A DNA stretch of 64,000 bases from Saururus chinensis (lineage: Eukaryota; Streptophyta; Magnoliopsida; Piperales; Saururaceae), in assembly GCA_035235625.1 (NCBI GenBank), contig CP141145.1, forward strand, positions 44,124,668 through 44,188,667, written 5' to 3'. Each line of letters opens with the position of its first letter. Position 1 is the first letter of the stretch. Shown here piece after piece: positions 25,615 to 39,492 of this stretch. The notes beneath the pieces were generated by a model that was not told where the DNA came from, ran no database searches, and worked only from the letters and a program-made list of their open reading frames with translations. The position numbers and the translations under genes are program-made.

Positions 25615-28600
25615 ATGAATGACCTTCTGACGGTAAATATCGTTTATCTTTGTGTGTGTTATATAGGATAATACTTCTTTCATCCTATATTAATGAATAT
25701 ATTTGTAAAATAGTAATTTTTATTAAATGATAAAGCACATATATAAGAGAAGGAAAAATAAGTATATAGTACTCTTTTTTAAGTATTTAATTATTTAAAT
25801 TTAATAAAATAAAGTTATAAATATAGAATAAATTTTGTTAACAAATAAAACTATTAATTTAAGACGAACAGAGTATATGTTTCCAAATTATAAGTATACA
25901 ATGTCATGCGTGGCAGTTTATTTCTTTGGATTCCCATGTGCTGGGACATGTATACTAGGAAAATTATTGTGATGTTATAATTAATTGCGTAAGCTTAAGC
26001 TTAAGCTGAGGTCCTGTGAGATTAAGCTGAAAGAAAAGAAGTGCCCAAATTGGGTTAGCGTATACATTTGTATATGGAGATTTTGAAACGTTGATATGGG
26101 TTGTGATTTGTGAGAGACTGAACATCAGTCAATAAGCCTTCAGATTAGGCCGTGCTCTGGGCTGTCCATCTACCATCAAGGCCCACATGCGATTCGACGG
26201 CCCATCATACATCTTCCGTCCCTGATTCGGCCTAATTCATTGGCATTTGTTGGCGGCATAATCCAGAGAACTTATCTTCCAGAAGTTGTTTCGTTTAGGT
26301 TTGTAGCAACACTGAAGATGTTCAGTGAAATGGCATTTTGATGTGGGAAGAAACAAGGATAAAAGCCCGTCGTCACAGAAACAGAATTGAGTCTAGGAAG
26401 AGATTTTTATTTGAAATTGGTATTATAGGGTTCTTTAGTTTATTTTGTTTAGATTTCTTGTTAGTTCAAGTTCAATTTTGAAGAAAGAAAATCCGTGCTT
26501 GCTATTTCTTTACTATGTGTCCTGCTTGTCTAACGGTGATTAGAACGAGTGCCTTTTCCAACTGTTCTAAATTAAGTATATTTATTTTAGTTTATTTTGA
26601 AAAATTAAACAAGACACTTATTTTAGGACGCAAGGGATACTTCAAGAACGTACTTCATCATTTAAACACCGTTGATTAGTGAGGTCAAAAAAAGTGAGCC
26701 CTACTCGTCTACGGTGTTTGGATTATGAAATAGATTATTGACAAAAAATTTCTTCTAAATTTGAATGTAGCATTTTTCTTCCAATTTTGAACGTGAATCA
26801 CAACTGTGCAAGGCGTGGTTTGCGTAGGAGGCTTTTAAGTTATAGCATAAGGTTCTATTGCGTTGCTTTACACGGTTGCTCGTGGCAGGACTCTTTTGTT
26901 GGTGGAAAAGATCAACCTCTTCCAAAAGAGATGGACATCGAAATGGGGAAGCGGGCTGCTCTCAGCAATTCAGATTTAGGAATGGAAGCTTTCTTTAAGC
27001 AGGTGAAATGTTATTGCAAGTCATCGGTTTCTTCATTATCTTAAACTAATTACTGTCCTTGAGATTTTGCTTTCCCTTCATAACTGGATAGGTGCAAGAG
27101 ATGGAGAAACAAATGGACAAGCTCTCCACATTACTTCGAAAACTTCAGGTGCACTTGCTTAAACATCTTGTGAAGTTTACTTTTGGAGTTTGAGCACTTG
27201 AGCTCTCCATGCAAGCCACAAACAGAGAGTGACGTGATTAACTAAAATAAAATGAATTGCTCTGAACTCGCAGGATGCCAACGAGGAGTCCAAGACAGTT
27301 ACAAAAGCATCCTCTATGAAAAGTAAAGTGATGTACACATGATTGATCATGGGTTCAAATTTTACTTGTATTGCTTAGTGTAGCTAGCTGATTCATTACA
27401 AAATGGTGTTTGACACTTATATTTACTCTCAGCAATAAAGCAGAGAATGGCTAAAGATGTGGATGAAGTGGGCAAAGTTGCCCGCAACGTGAGAGTTAAA
27501 CTTGAAGAGCTAGATAAAGAGGTACTTCCTTTCTCTTAATTATTTTCTTCCTTTCGTGGTAAAGGACATGACCCGATTTGTCGTCCAATTATGAAGAATT
27601 CATCCAACAGACGGAAACCTGGGTGCGGGAAAGGAACAGGTGTGGACCGATCAAGAATGGCTATGACTGCGTAAGTTAATGCAAAACTTCCGACAAACGT
27701 CTAAAAGTTCAGCAACTGTTCAATTTTTATTGTATTCTCCATCGCAGAGCCTTGAAGAAGAAACTAAACGACAGAATGACTGATTTTCAGGTAGACACAC
27801 TCGTTGGTACTCTTTCTCTTGCATCTCTGTCCTAGTACATTATGCTCTGTCTTAACAGCGAAAACTATCTTCAGATCTTAAGGCAAACCATTCAAAGTGA
27901 ATATCGTGAGGTCGTTGAAAGAAGAGTCTTTACAGGTATATCAATTTAAGAACCTGTAAAAACTGTCAACTTCAATTCTATATCAATGAATGGATGTTCA
28001 TCATCATTTCTGGTACTTGACAGTGACGGGAGTCAAACCTGATGAAGAGGTGAGCTAGATACATATAATATTCTCTCCGTCTTATATTAATAACTTCATT
28101 TAATTTAAAAAAATTAAATTAATTCATTTTAAAAAACCAAATAGAACTATTAATTTAGAAAGGGAGGAGGATTCACAAATGTGTAGGTCAATGTAGCGGA
28201 ATTCCCACAACTTTAGTTTTTTTGCTCTTATTACATCCTTTTAGGATTTGACACTTCATCATTACATCAATTCTATACTGTCATTAATTCAATTTTACGA
28301 TGTTGTTCATTTCATAAGATTAATGTTGATGATAAATTGTGAAAATCTGACCTAGTGTAATAAGTGCAAAAAACCCTGAAAACTTGTAAATTTTCTCCAC
28401 ATTGACCGGAACATGTGTAAATACCTCCAATAATAAATCCTTACCTATAGTGCTTGTTGTGGAATTATTGAGTACTGTATGTCTAACAATTTTTAACTAA
28501 TTCAGATGATTGACAACTTAATAGAGACGGGAAACAGCGAACAGATCTTCCACAAGGCAATTCAAGAAATGGGGCGTGGACAGGTAAGTGCTGCAACAAA

Positions 28601-29278
28601 TTTGAGTGATTACTTCGGTTGAGTATACTTCTGTGCAGACCGGATCACAATGCATAGCTGGTCAGGTGTTAGACACGCTAGAAGAGATCCAGGAGAGGCA
28701 TGACGCAGTCAAAGAAATCGAGAAAAAACTTCTTGACCTGCACCAGGTAAGCAAACTGCAAAACTGACCATGAAGAGAAGGATCTTGCCAATTTGCAGTT
28801 GCACTGAAGGGAATGTACTAACTTTTACCTCTTCATGATACTTTTTTCTTGAAGATATTTATGGATGTGGCAGTGCTGGTTGAGGCACAAGGAGAATTCT
28901 TGGATAATATTGAGAATCAGGTGTGTTTATTGAACTGAGACCAACAACATCTCAATTTTGCCAAAAAAAATCCAATATGGTAGAGATAACATCCCCCCCC
29001 ACTCTCTGTCATATGCTCCCCTAATCTGATGGGTGTCAATTTATCTATAAGAGACTCATAACTATATTGAGGTGCTCTGAGCTTATGCTTTATACCTGTT
29101 TTTTTATGAAACAAAGGTGATGAACGCAGTAGAACATGTTCAATCAGGGAAGGATGCGCTGCAGACGGCGAAGAGCTTGCAAAAAAAATCAAGGAAGTGC
29201 ATGATCATATCTATAGTAATTTTTATTATAATCGCAATAATTATCCTTCTCTCAATCTTAAAACCGTGGAAGAAGTAA
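25615..29278 (+). CDS. SYP132: Plasma-membrane syntaxin, SYP132 type (Qa-SNARE)
   Basis: A Qa-SNARE that drives vesicle fusion at the plasma membrane and cell plate. Thirteen exons, all GT-AG and in phase, give 305 residues: 25615-25632, 26889-27002, 27092-27148, 27274-27322, 27433-27521, 27597-27670, 27748-27790, 27875-27935, 28024-28049, 28506-28583, 28666-28746, 28855-28920, 29117-29278. The tiny first exon encodes MNDLLT, typical of plant SYP1 syntaxins. Residues about 35-160 form the Habc helices. The SNARE helix spans about 204-266, with the zero-layer Gln at about 230 (LLDLHQ, followed by IF). A membrane anchor spans about 280-300, ending in KPWKK. The QKPGC-like stretch of the family reads RKPGCGKG. 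The length matches SYP132 (about 304). Introns 1 and 9 hold small repeat elements. No damage is seen. Confidence 0.95.
25668..25876. mobile_element. Small Stowaway-like element in intron 1 of the syntaxin gene
   Basis: The left end TACTTCTTTCATCC and the right end GACGAACAGAGTA are near-inverted repeats resembling the plant TACTCCCTCCGTC terminus. The interior is AT-rich. Relatives are suspected at 28069-28165, 31920-32045, 36006-36210 and 37110-37210. Confidence 0.55.
28069..28165. mobile_element. Short MITE-like element in intron 9 of the syntaxin gene
   Basis: It begins near CTCTCCGTCTTATATTAATA and ends near AATTTAGAAAGGGAGGAGG, so the ends are roughly inverted copies of each other. The AT-rich interior can fold. 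It is about 100 bp long. Confidence 0.5.
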
Positions 29279-29346
29279 CAAAAAAAAGGGAATGAAATTT
29301 ATCTTTGTACCTCTTCATTTGACTTGCTTCAGTGGTTTTTGTTTTA

Positions 29347-29352
29347 AATAAA
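29347..29352 (+). terminator. Poly(A) signal AATAAA of the syntaxin gene
   Basis: AATAAA lies about 70 bp after the TAA stop at 29278, a plausible distance for a plant near-upstream element. Plant signals are loose, so this is a suggestion. Confidence 0.4.
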
Positions 29353-29953
29353 AGACGGATCGAGTGAAAGCTAGCATCCATGTGTCAAAGATACCTAAAC
29401 TACACTTCTCTCATCTTTCACTTAAGATTTGGGTTTTCATTGGTCCTCTATCCAACCACAACAACAATGGATGGAGTGTTTCGCATTTCCACTCTCCTGA
29501 AGATTAATGAAACTAAAGAGCCATTAATATGAGAGACGGAGGGAGTATGTACAAAACCGATTCCCAACCTCAACCCAATGTGAGACAGGCTCTAATGGCT
29601 GAATTCGTGCTAAATCGAAGGGAAGGAAAACTGAAAAGACGTTGCCATTAAATTCCAAGGTTCATGCGGCCGCCCACCTCAACCCACCATGGCCCAACGC
29701 ACGGGATTCTTGGTTTCTTCTCCGTAAACATCCGTAGCAATTCCTCTGCGTGAGTGCAGATGATGGCCGCACCTGCCCGCTGTGCTTAAGCTGAAGTCTA
29801 AGAGGTGAAAAAACGGAGGACATGGCAGGAGAAAACAATCATTTAACATTTATATAAGAGTAGCTTTTCACATAGCCCACAAGGAAAACAAAAACACAAA
29901 AACGACCACACGAACTAGCATCCTTCCCGCTTCATAGGTTACATGAAACTACT
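29353..29953. other. Spacer between the convergent syntaxin and THI1 genes
   Basis: Non-coding, about 600 bp. A partial MITE end (GACGGAGGGAGTATGTAC) occurs near 29535-29553. Confidence 0.45.
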
Positions 29954-29959
29954 TTTATT
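29954..29959 (-). terminator. Poly(A) signal AATAAA of the THI1 gene
   Basis: TTTATT on the plus strand, i.e. AATAAA on the minus strand, about 50 bp after the TAA of THI1. Confidence 0.4.
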
Positions 29960-30011
29960 TTTTCATGTTCGCTCCTCCTCTTCTTCTTCCCTTTCGGTTT
30001 TTGCCACTTTG

Positions 30012-31284
<1,273 letters not shown>

Positions 31285-31366
31285 CTAAGGTTTTCGGTAG
31301 TGAAGGAAAATGGCGTTTGCCTAGTGAGGAGGAGAGCGAAAAGATCTTATTAAAGTGGAAGGGATG

Positions 31367-31372
31367 CACGTG
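31367..31372. promoter_or_regulatory. G-box CACGTG upstream of THI1
   Basis: The perfect palindrome CACGTG lies about 95 bp upstream of the THI1 ATG, within the presumed proximal promoter. G-boxes bind bZIP and bHLH factors linked to light and clock control; its use here is inference. Confidence 0.45.
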
Positions 31373-31399
31373 GACTGAGGATAGGATTTGTGGGGTTTA

Positions 31400-32120
31400 G
31401 AATGCATGCGCTCTTGCCATCTTTGACTCCACAGAGAGTGAAATGAATTCTTCTGGACCCAAAGCCGTGTTTGTGCGTGAGAGAGTGTGTCTTTAAGGCT
31501 CCAAAAGAAGGCAAATTGCTCCCCTCACCGGTCCACAGGTCATGCATGCACAGAACAGAGCCCAGGGACACATTGTCCTCATGTGGTACAGCCGGGCACA
31601 GCCGTTTAAGTGTCCTTATTTCCCCTGTTAGGCTGTCAATTTGCAAACAGTCCGGCTTCTGCACGGGGTCCTTATGGTTCAGCCCGCAGGCAGGCATCGT
31701 GGTGGCCCTTTCTTGGGTCGATAATGGAAGCATCTATGTTCATTCTGATATATATTTGAAAACATACTCTATTTTTGCTTGATAATCTGTAAGCCATTGC
31801 GGATGGTCCATTCAATGGTCAGGGAATCAGTGCTGTGGAGACTGGTGGTCGCGCATATCGATTCTTTGACCTAAATCCACGGTATCTGGAGTAGTCGACA
31901 CAACCCAATTCTCTAGAGTATTAATTACTTTCGTTTTATATTAATAATTATATTTAAATAATAATATTTTTTATTAAACAGTAAAAATTTGAATAATTTT
32001 TTTTATTTGATAAAATTATTAATTTAAAATAAATAATATTTATTTTATTTTTCGTATTAATTTGATTTGAAGATTCTAAACATTTACTTATTTTTTAGAG
32101 TCGACATATATATACTAGTC
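31400..32120. other. Region upstream of THI1
   Basis: Short open frames on both strands between 31350 and 31782 overlap each other and show no known domain. About 31920-32045 is an AT-rich Stowaway-like segment (TTTATATTAATAATTAT and TAAAATTATTAATTTAAAA). Confidence 0.4.
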
Positions 32121-32130
32121 CCGTTTATAT

Positions 32131-32315
32131 GAGCCCAGGCTCATATATCTCTATGTAAGCCTGGGCTTTATGGGCCGTCGGATTTATATCTGGTGGCCCA
32201 TATTACTCATGGGTTTATAATACTCATAAAACTTATAAGTATTATGGGTCATCGGATATAAATCTGACGGCCCATAGAGTTCGAATTCACATAAGCATAT
32301 ATGAGCCCAGGCTCA
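32131..32315. mobile_element. Foldback element 1 (hairpin of about 185 bp)
   Basis: The left arm starts GAGCCCAGGCTCATATATC and includes TATGGGCCGTCGGATTTATAT. The right arm is its close reverse complement and ends in GAGCCCAGGCTC. The terminal word TATGAGCCCAGGCTCATA is itself a palindrome. No coding capacity. Confidence 0.8.
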
Positions 32316-32490
32316 TATATGCTTACGTGAGCCCAGGCTCTATGGGCCGTCGGATTTATATCCGGTGGCCTATAATATTCATAGATTTAAACTTAAGAAT
32401 ATTACTCATAAAAATTATGAGTTGTAGAATGTAAATTCGACGGCTCATAGAGCCCGAGCTCACGTAAATATATATAAGCCTGAGCTTATA
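32297..32490. mobile_element. Foldback element 2, overlapping the end of element 1
   Basis: A second, more diverged copy begins with the terminal palindrome of element 1. It runs through GGGCCGTCGGATTTATATCC to a reverse-complement arm (CGACGGCTCATAGAGCCCGAG) and ends in a decayed palindrome (TAAGCCTGAGCTTATA). The two copies share one terminus. Confidence 0.75.
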
Positions 32491-33129
32491 TAAATAAAAT
32501 TATATATATATATATATATTAGGCGTCAATAAAATTAGATTAACTTGTCCAATCCAATACTAAGCTGCCATTGATATTGGTGCAAAGTAATGGATTAAAG
32601 AACTTAGAAATAATGCACTAATGTAACCGAAAATATAGTATAACCCCCCAGTAAAATATATTATAACAGTAAAGTAACTGGCAAGTCGTACAACACATCT
32701 CAACTCCGGTCTTTTCCTTTAAAAAGCGCAATAAAATATCTTCCGCGTAGCTTTGGCTTTTGCTTGTCCCTCTACTTTTCTTTTGTTATTGCCTGAACCC
32801 TGAAGATTCTCAAGGCTTTGGCGTTTTCGAGAGAAACAATAACTGTTACAGGGAAGATATGATGAACTTCAATCATATCAACAACAAATAAAAAAGAAAA
32901 AGAAAAATCAGTGATGTCCCATACTTCGCCAGGCCCCGCCTAACTAAGACAATTTTTTTCACCTGAAGCCGCCAAGCCAGCCTAAACTCTAAACTAAAAA
33001 TCTGAGTCTGGTTGAAATTTAGGCCGTCCGAGATTACGAATCAATAGCGCGTGAATGAGCATCGTGTGAGCCCGGAAGCGTTCGTCATTCTCTCCACGCG
33101 AATATGGAAGGTAATATCTTTATGAATAA
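32491..33129. other. Intergenic
   Basis: It contains a short (TA)n run near 32500-32518; otherwise nothing is recognised. Confidence 0.4.
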
Positions 33130-33830
33130 TAATTTCGATAATAATAAATATAAATATATAATAATAATATATTTAGTATGGGTTAAAACAGGTATAAATT
33201 TTTTAATAAATAAAAAAAATTAATAATATATAGTTATAATATTTTTTTAGAGCATAATAAAATTATAGAATATTGTATTAACTGATACAAATGCTTTAAA
33301 ATTAGTTTATTATAAAACCATGCACTATTACTCTCTCTATCCTATACAAATTATTAGTCTTTCTATCTCGTATTAAGTTCTATGAAATTAGTTTATTTTA
33401 GAACCGAATAAGATGTTTAATATAAGTTACATAAATATTATGGAGAAACTCATGCGTTAGTGTTTAAGTAAATGCATAATTATGTAACACTATATTTTAA
33501 AAAAATAATTATATAAATTATATGAACCCACTTATATTAATCTCATATAATTTTTTTAAAAATATTTCTAATATAATAAAAACATTATCATGTTTAAACT
33601 TTTAAAGAAGTTGGGAATGAATTATGATTTGTTTTTAAGAAAAAAATTATTTTTTTAAAAAATTTTGGTTTAAAATTTATTTTTTTAAAAATAAAAAATA
33701 ATAAAATATTTAAGTATTGATACATATCGGCCATATAAATACGATATAGCTGATACATATCGATATTTTTAGTGGGGGCGTATCGCCCTCTGCACCATAT
33801 TAGTATCGATCAATACGGCTTTATATGCTC
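33130..33830. repeat. Interspersed repeat of about 650-700 bp, copy 2 (inverted)
   Basis: Reverse-oriented relative of about 23435-24065. The words ATTATATAAATTATATGAACC and TTTAAACTTTTAAAGAAG match the reverse complement of copy 1. The right end carries GATACATATCGATATTT and the CAATACGGC words typical of the termini. Confidence 0.65.
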
Positions 33831-34074
33831 CCGAGTGACAATGAGTAAAGGTAAGTAGAGCGTAGATATTTAAGATCAATATATTTAAGATTAATGACAC
33901 GCTTATATATGGTTAGACTCATTGTTAATGAAGAAATATTTCTCCTGAAACTCACATGTTATGAATTTTAATTCGACAACAACATGGCTTTAGAAATATT
34001 TGTTTGTGCTATCAAGATCCCTGACACATGACGTATGTACTTGTAATCATATGCATGAATCTAAATTTATAAAA

Positions 34075-34146
<72 letters not shown>

Positions 34147-35506
34147 ATATAATATAATATAAGGTAAAAACTCAAAGCAATTCTCATAAAATTAGATTCT
34201 AACCTTGCAATAAAAGTTAATAAAATATAAGATTGATTAAAAATATTAGTAAAAGTTGTTATATATAAAAAATAATAATTTTTATTAAATAGTGAGACCA
34301 TAGTTAAAAAAATAGAAAATAACTTTAAAACTTCTTTTTTTACTAGACATTTATATTAAACCAAATAAAGTTATTAACATAGAATAATTTTTTCAAATAT
34401 AATGGTTAATATAATACAGATTACATATATAAATTATATTAAAATATATAAAATATTGAAAAAAATAAAAAAATAAAAGTTCTGCCATTGTGCTTTAAGA
34501 TTGTCGATCTTAAGTCCGAGGAAAGGAGCAAGTTTACATCAGGTTGACAATTGGCTATAAAACACTTGTCAATCTCCATAAATCAATTCGGATACTTCAT
34601 AAATCCCTAGTTGTCACTAGTGTTGTACTTCATCATCTCTTTGCTTAGGACAACCTTTTACCGAGCAATTTGTTTCTTAATTGAAAAAAAAACTAGTGTG
34701 TGAAGTAGATTATGCCACGTTTATGCAATGAACATAAGGGCTTGTATTAAATCTTGCCCCACTCAACTGGCTTCTTTGATGCTCGCATTCCTGGTAACGC
34801 TCCTTCTCTATGTGCACACACATGCAAGTCCAATGAAACTTTTACACTATTGTAACTTTAAAAGTCAGTACATGGAAGACCGTCGGTCGGTTGCATATAT
34901 GGGAGAGCAAAGGGAGCCGGGAAGGTCGTATTAAGTTTCGATAATAATATAAATAATTATTAATATAAATATATATTAACTATTTACTTCATATGTATTG
35001 TCAAACATGATTCGTTTAATACACTTTAAAAGTTATTTAAATTAATAAAATACTATTATAACACTTTTTAAAACGCATACAAACATGGAAAAATTTGTGA
35101 GATACAGCTGTAACATCCACATATTGATGAGGGGAGCCATATGATTTTTAAATGACGGGGGCACATCTTGGAAATGGCCTGAAGTTTGATGCCAACTTTG
35201 CGAATTGTTTCTATAAAATAACTCACTAGTTGTTCATTACGCATATTACAATCGTATTTTAATAATATGGGCCCCCCAAATAATCAGAAACCCTTGAGCG
35301 AATGCACAAGTGTGTAACAGTATTCTAGCATATTATATTAGTGTTTTTAACATTGACCCATAACGGTGGCAGCTGGGTATAGATTTTCTGGGCTCAATCA
35401 GGCATATTCTAGATCGATTTAGAAAAAATTGAGAAATTGCGTGTCTCAAATAATCGACCAGGTTGGGTCAAACCCGATCTGATTGGCGGGGTTGGATCTA
35501 GTATAT

Positions 35507-35573
<67 letters not shown>

Positions 35574-37443
35574 AGAAATGTGATATTTTTAATTTAATTT
35601 TTCTATATATATAGGTTTTATACCACTTAAGATTGAATAAGAAAAAGTAAATTTCATATTGTCATATGGGACACAGTATAAAAAATATATAATATAAATA
35701 TCATTTTTCTTTCTAATACCATGCTTGCAATTAAGAATGAAAAATGACATTATTTCAATGCTACCATTGCCATTATGGAGAATGATTGCTCTTCAAGATC
35801 CTACTTTACTTACTGTACGTACCTATTCTCTCAAGCTTTGTTGTTTACAAAGACAATTCATGTGAAAAAAAAACACTAAAACTAAGATAAGGAAACACCT
35901 TGGAGTGTGAAAAGGCTAAACTATCAAAATGAATTTATATTAATATGATGTGCTGAGTTGGATGTGTGAATTTACAATAGTTCACACGAATATTTTTCCT
36001 TCTTATTCCTTCTGTCTTAAATTAGTAGCTTTATTTAGTAAAAAAATGTGTTATATATTAATAATTTTATTTTATTAAATTTAAGTAATTAAGTACTTAA
36101 AAAAGAGTATCATAAACTTATTTTTTATTTTCTTAAATATATATTTTACTATTTAATAAAAATTACTATTTTTCACATGTAATTATAAATATAGAACAAA
36201 GAGAGTACATGCTACAATTGTGGGACTATCCCGTCCCTACCTGCCCTTCCCCTCTTATCATAAAGCTAAAAATTAGTAACTCATTAAGCAGCCAAAACTA
36301 GAGATGCTCTTGTATCATTACAAATATATAAGAGCATCCTTGTAAGATCCATCACAAACATATGCAGGTTGGAAACTTGAATTCTCCCTATTAGGGAAAG
36401 AAATAAATCTCGTGCGGAAAAGTATTTTTTATGCTCTCCTTTACTGATGACCCCAACATAAGTTACACATAAGAATAGTTAATATTTTAGATTGACAACT
36501 TATATGTTAGCAGACATTAACATAAGTTAGCATGTGCCCTATCAACCTCGTGGATGAATAACTCCCTGCGTACCTTATACCTTACGCTTAGCTTATTATT
36601 AAAATGAAACATAAAAGGCTCTAACCATTCTCTGTTGTAATGATAGTACACATCAATCGATGAGACATGCCACTCAGAGTAACTTACTGTTCTCCGAAAA
36701 TTTTCCATCATAGTAGATGTCACAATACCACGTCATCTCCAAAGAGCGAAATAGTTTTTGGCAGCTATTTGATGAACTTTCAGTTATTTCTAGAGGCCCT
36801 TTACATGCTTGATGGTATGAACCAGGACACCTCAGGTCGTTGGATTTTAATCCCATAGCACATGTTACTCATGGAGTAGGCAACCGATTGAGTAATATAC
36901 ACCATTGGATCTCGATCCAATGGCTCACAATATTTTATCTCATGTAGTTGTGCAACTAGGCTTATGTAAACTTTTTTGTCTTATATATCTTAACTTTAAT
37001 CTTAAAAATGTTCAATGTAGCATTGTATATTGTTGTCTGGCTAATATTTCTAGATCTGCTTCACGTCAAGATCCAATTCAATTCCTGGCTCCATTTTTTA
37101 AGTAATAAGTAGTCTCTCTGTCTTAAATTAACAACTTTATTTATTTATTTTAAATAGGTTAATTTTAATTTATTTTGAACATCAATGTAGCGATTAATGT
37201 AGTACACAAGAAATATCAAATATGAATGGTATGTTAGCCCCTGAGTACGATGTGGGTAACACATAGTAATTATATTTGACCAATTCCAACACTCCGCACT
37301 TTTGAATTTATGGTAACAGATACAAGTGCATCCCGGTTGATACGCCTATAACCATCGGTTGATACGCCTATAACCAATACGACTAATTCGATAGCCATAA
37401 GATATCATTTACCCTGATTATGAACCAAGGTTCTATAAAGTAA
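33831..37443. other. Gene-poor stretch with microsatellites and MITE pieces
   Basis: It holds a (TA)n run (34078-34162, ending in AATAT repeats) and an (AAT)n/(TTA)n run (35510-35573). Stowaway-like pieces lie at 36006-36210 (ends TCCTTCTGTCTTA and CAAAGAGAGTA) and 37110-37210. Open frames around 36517-36858 on both strands are unassigned; the minus-strand frames might be a decayed gene piece, but I do not recognise one. Confidence 0.45.
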
Positions 37444-37846
37444 GGTGCGATATTCCTTTTTTACTTTTTTTACATTAAAATTTCACTCCAAGAGATTGGG
37501 AAAGTTGGGTCTTTCACCTAAAACCTAAAGAGATCAATTTTTCTTAATCCAAATAAAGGTTGAAATAAAATTTTAATGTAAAAAAATAAAGTAAAAAAAG
37601 TCATTTTCTTTATCTAAAAGGACCCATTACCTAAGTAACCCGTGAGGTGCGATATCCCTTCTTTACTCTTTTTACATTAAAATTTTACTCTAAGAGATAG
37701 GAAAAGTTGGGTCTTTCACCTAAAACTTAAAGGGGTCGATTTTTCTTAATCCAAATAAAGGGTGAAATAAAATTTTAATGAAAAAAATAAAGTAAAAAAA
37801 GTCCTTTTCTTTATCTAAAAGGACCCATTACCTAAGTAACCCGTGA
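37444..37846. repeat. Two tandem units of about 202 bp with internal inverted repeats
   Basis: Unit 1 is 37444-37645 and unit 2 is 37646-37846, roughly 90 percent alike. Each starts GGTGCGATAT and ends CCTAAGTAACCCGTGA. Within each unit TTTTACATTAAAATTT and AAATTTTAATGTAAAAAA are inverted copies, so each can form a hairpin. No coding. Confidence 0.88.
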
Positions 37847-38408
37847 GTAGGGGTGCTCATGGATAAAAATGGATACGGAAAAAGGGTTGTTCGTGTCTGC
37901 TTGTCATTTACATACCCCTCGTTTGTATTTGCCTATATTATGCTTTGTTCAAGTATATTTGTTACGAACACAAACAGACACAGACCGGCATAAACAAATA
38001 CTTTAACACTAAAATTTTTATTTCAATCAAGTACTTATGTAGCGTGTTAAAACTGTCCTAATATATTATATAGGTACTAAATCCATATTTTCAAGATGTA
38101 TAGTACCAATATAGTATGCTAAATTTATCCTAACATGCTATATAAGTTCTAGATCTATATTTTTAAGTTGTATAGTATTTATGTAGTATGTTAAAGCTGT
38201 CATATCATGCTATACAAGTACTAAATTTATTTTTTAAATTGTCAAGTATCTATGTAGTATGTTATGTAGAATTTATCTAATGATACAGATAAGGGTATAT
38301 CTACTTTCATAGCTCTTTATTAAGACAAATAAAAAATGTAGTTTGTGTTTGTGTTTGTGTTTGTATTCATATTCATGTCTATCTCTAATACAGAAACAAA
38401 AAATTATC

Positions 38409-38784
38409 TGTTGGGCTTGTTTTTGTAATAAAACATCAAATGTCACAACTATATCAATTGATACTGTTTTGGGCTTTTAAAATTGTCTAGGTTATGGGCC
38501 TGAGTTAAAATACTCAATAAGCTGTAGTTTTAAGTGACAAATCTGAACTATTGGATAACCTATGAATGAACGGTTAGGATTCTAGGGTTCTTAATAATGG
38601 TGTCCTGGTTTAGTTATAAATACACTATTAGCCATCTTAATTTGGTGCCTTCAGCAAGATTACTCTCAGTCAAGTTCTAAACCAGAAACCCATTATGATT
38701 TTGAAGAAGATTAGTAGAAGATTAAGCTTTGTTGAAGGTTCTAATGCCTACATATATGCCTAAACATTGTATTAAGTACTCCCA
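38409..38784 (+). repeat. 5' LTR of a Ty1-copia element
   Basis: It begins TGTTGGGCTTG and ends CTCCCA, 376 bp. It pairs with the direct repeat at 40095-40468; by eye about one position in six differs, with many C-to-T and G-to-A changes in the 3' copy. Preceded by TTATC (38404-38408). Confidence 0.88.
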
Positions 38785-38789
38785 CTAAA

Positions 38790-39030
38790 GTTGTCATCCT
38801 TAAGAAAATGTGCATTCCGTGCTTCGATTACTATAGGGGTGTGCGATGGACAATAAAACATATAACCCTTAGACCTTTTTACATAACCAATGAAAAATCC
38901 ACTGACAATCTTAAGGTCAAGCTTCTTCTCAAGTGGATTGTACATCATAACCTAAACTAGACAACCCTAGATGTGCACATGATCTAAATTAGGTTTTCAT
39001 CCATTTCATAGCTCAAATGATGTTTTAGGA
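38790..39030 (-). pseudogene. Copia integrase C-terminal region, inverted
   Basis: Read on the minus strand with small repairs in frame, it gives YNPLEKKLDLKIVSGFF, then GYVKRSKGYMFYCPSHTPIV and EARNAHFLKDD. This is the conserved segment after the copia integrase core. It lies opposite to the LTRs and the RNase H piece, showing an internal inversion. Several stops interrupt it. Confidence 0.75.
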
Positions 39031-39129
39031 ACGACTTTAGATGAAACTTGATTTAAATCCACATATTGAGAGGAAGAGAGGAGTTACTGATCATACTCCT
39101 CACCATATTTATTAAAGTGCGGGCCCTAC

Positions 39130-39492
39130 ATAAGACATTCTGATCATTTGGAGCTGGTTAGATACACATATGCAGACTTTGTTGGTTATGTTGACTCGAA
39201 AAAGTCGACATCAGGTTATATTTTCCTTTTAGTAGGTGGTGCTATCTCTTGGAAAAGTATTAAGCAAACCCTTATAATGTCGTTGACTATGGAGGCAGAG
39301 TTTGTTGCTTGTTATGAGGGCATATTACATGCTACTTGGCTGATGAACTTTGTCACAGGACTTACTATTATAGATTCCATATATAGGCCGTTAAAAATGT
39401 TTTGTGATAATAGTGCTAATGTGTTCTTCACGAAGAACAAAAAGAGTGGAAGTCAAAGTAAGCACATCGACGTCAAGTATCTTATTGTTTGA
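39130..39492 (+). pseudogene. Copia RNase H domain fragment
   Basis: The frame gives YADFVGYVDSKKSTSGYIF, GGAISWKS, TMEAEFVACYE and KHIDVKY. These are the hallmark motifs of the Ty1-copia RNase H (D...STSGY...SWKS...EAE...D...KHID). The upstream reverse transcriptase is missing and a stop follows soon after KHIDVKY. Confidence 0.92.

Noticed and set aside
34047-34301. Open frame with an IYIYIY tail
   Set aside because: Runs through a (TA)n tract; no supported gene.
36517-36858. Overlapping short frames on both strands as a possible gene
   Set aside because: I found no recognisable motif and no splice-consistent extension, so it is left as unassigned.
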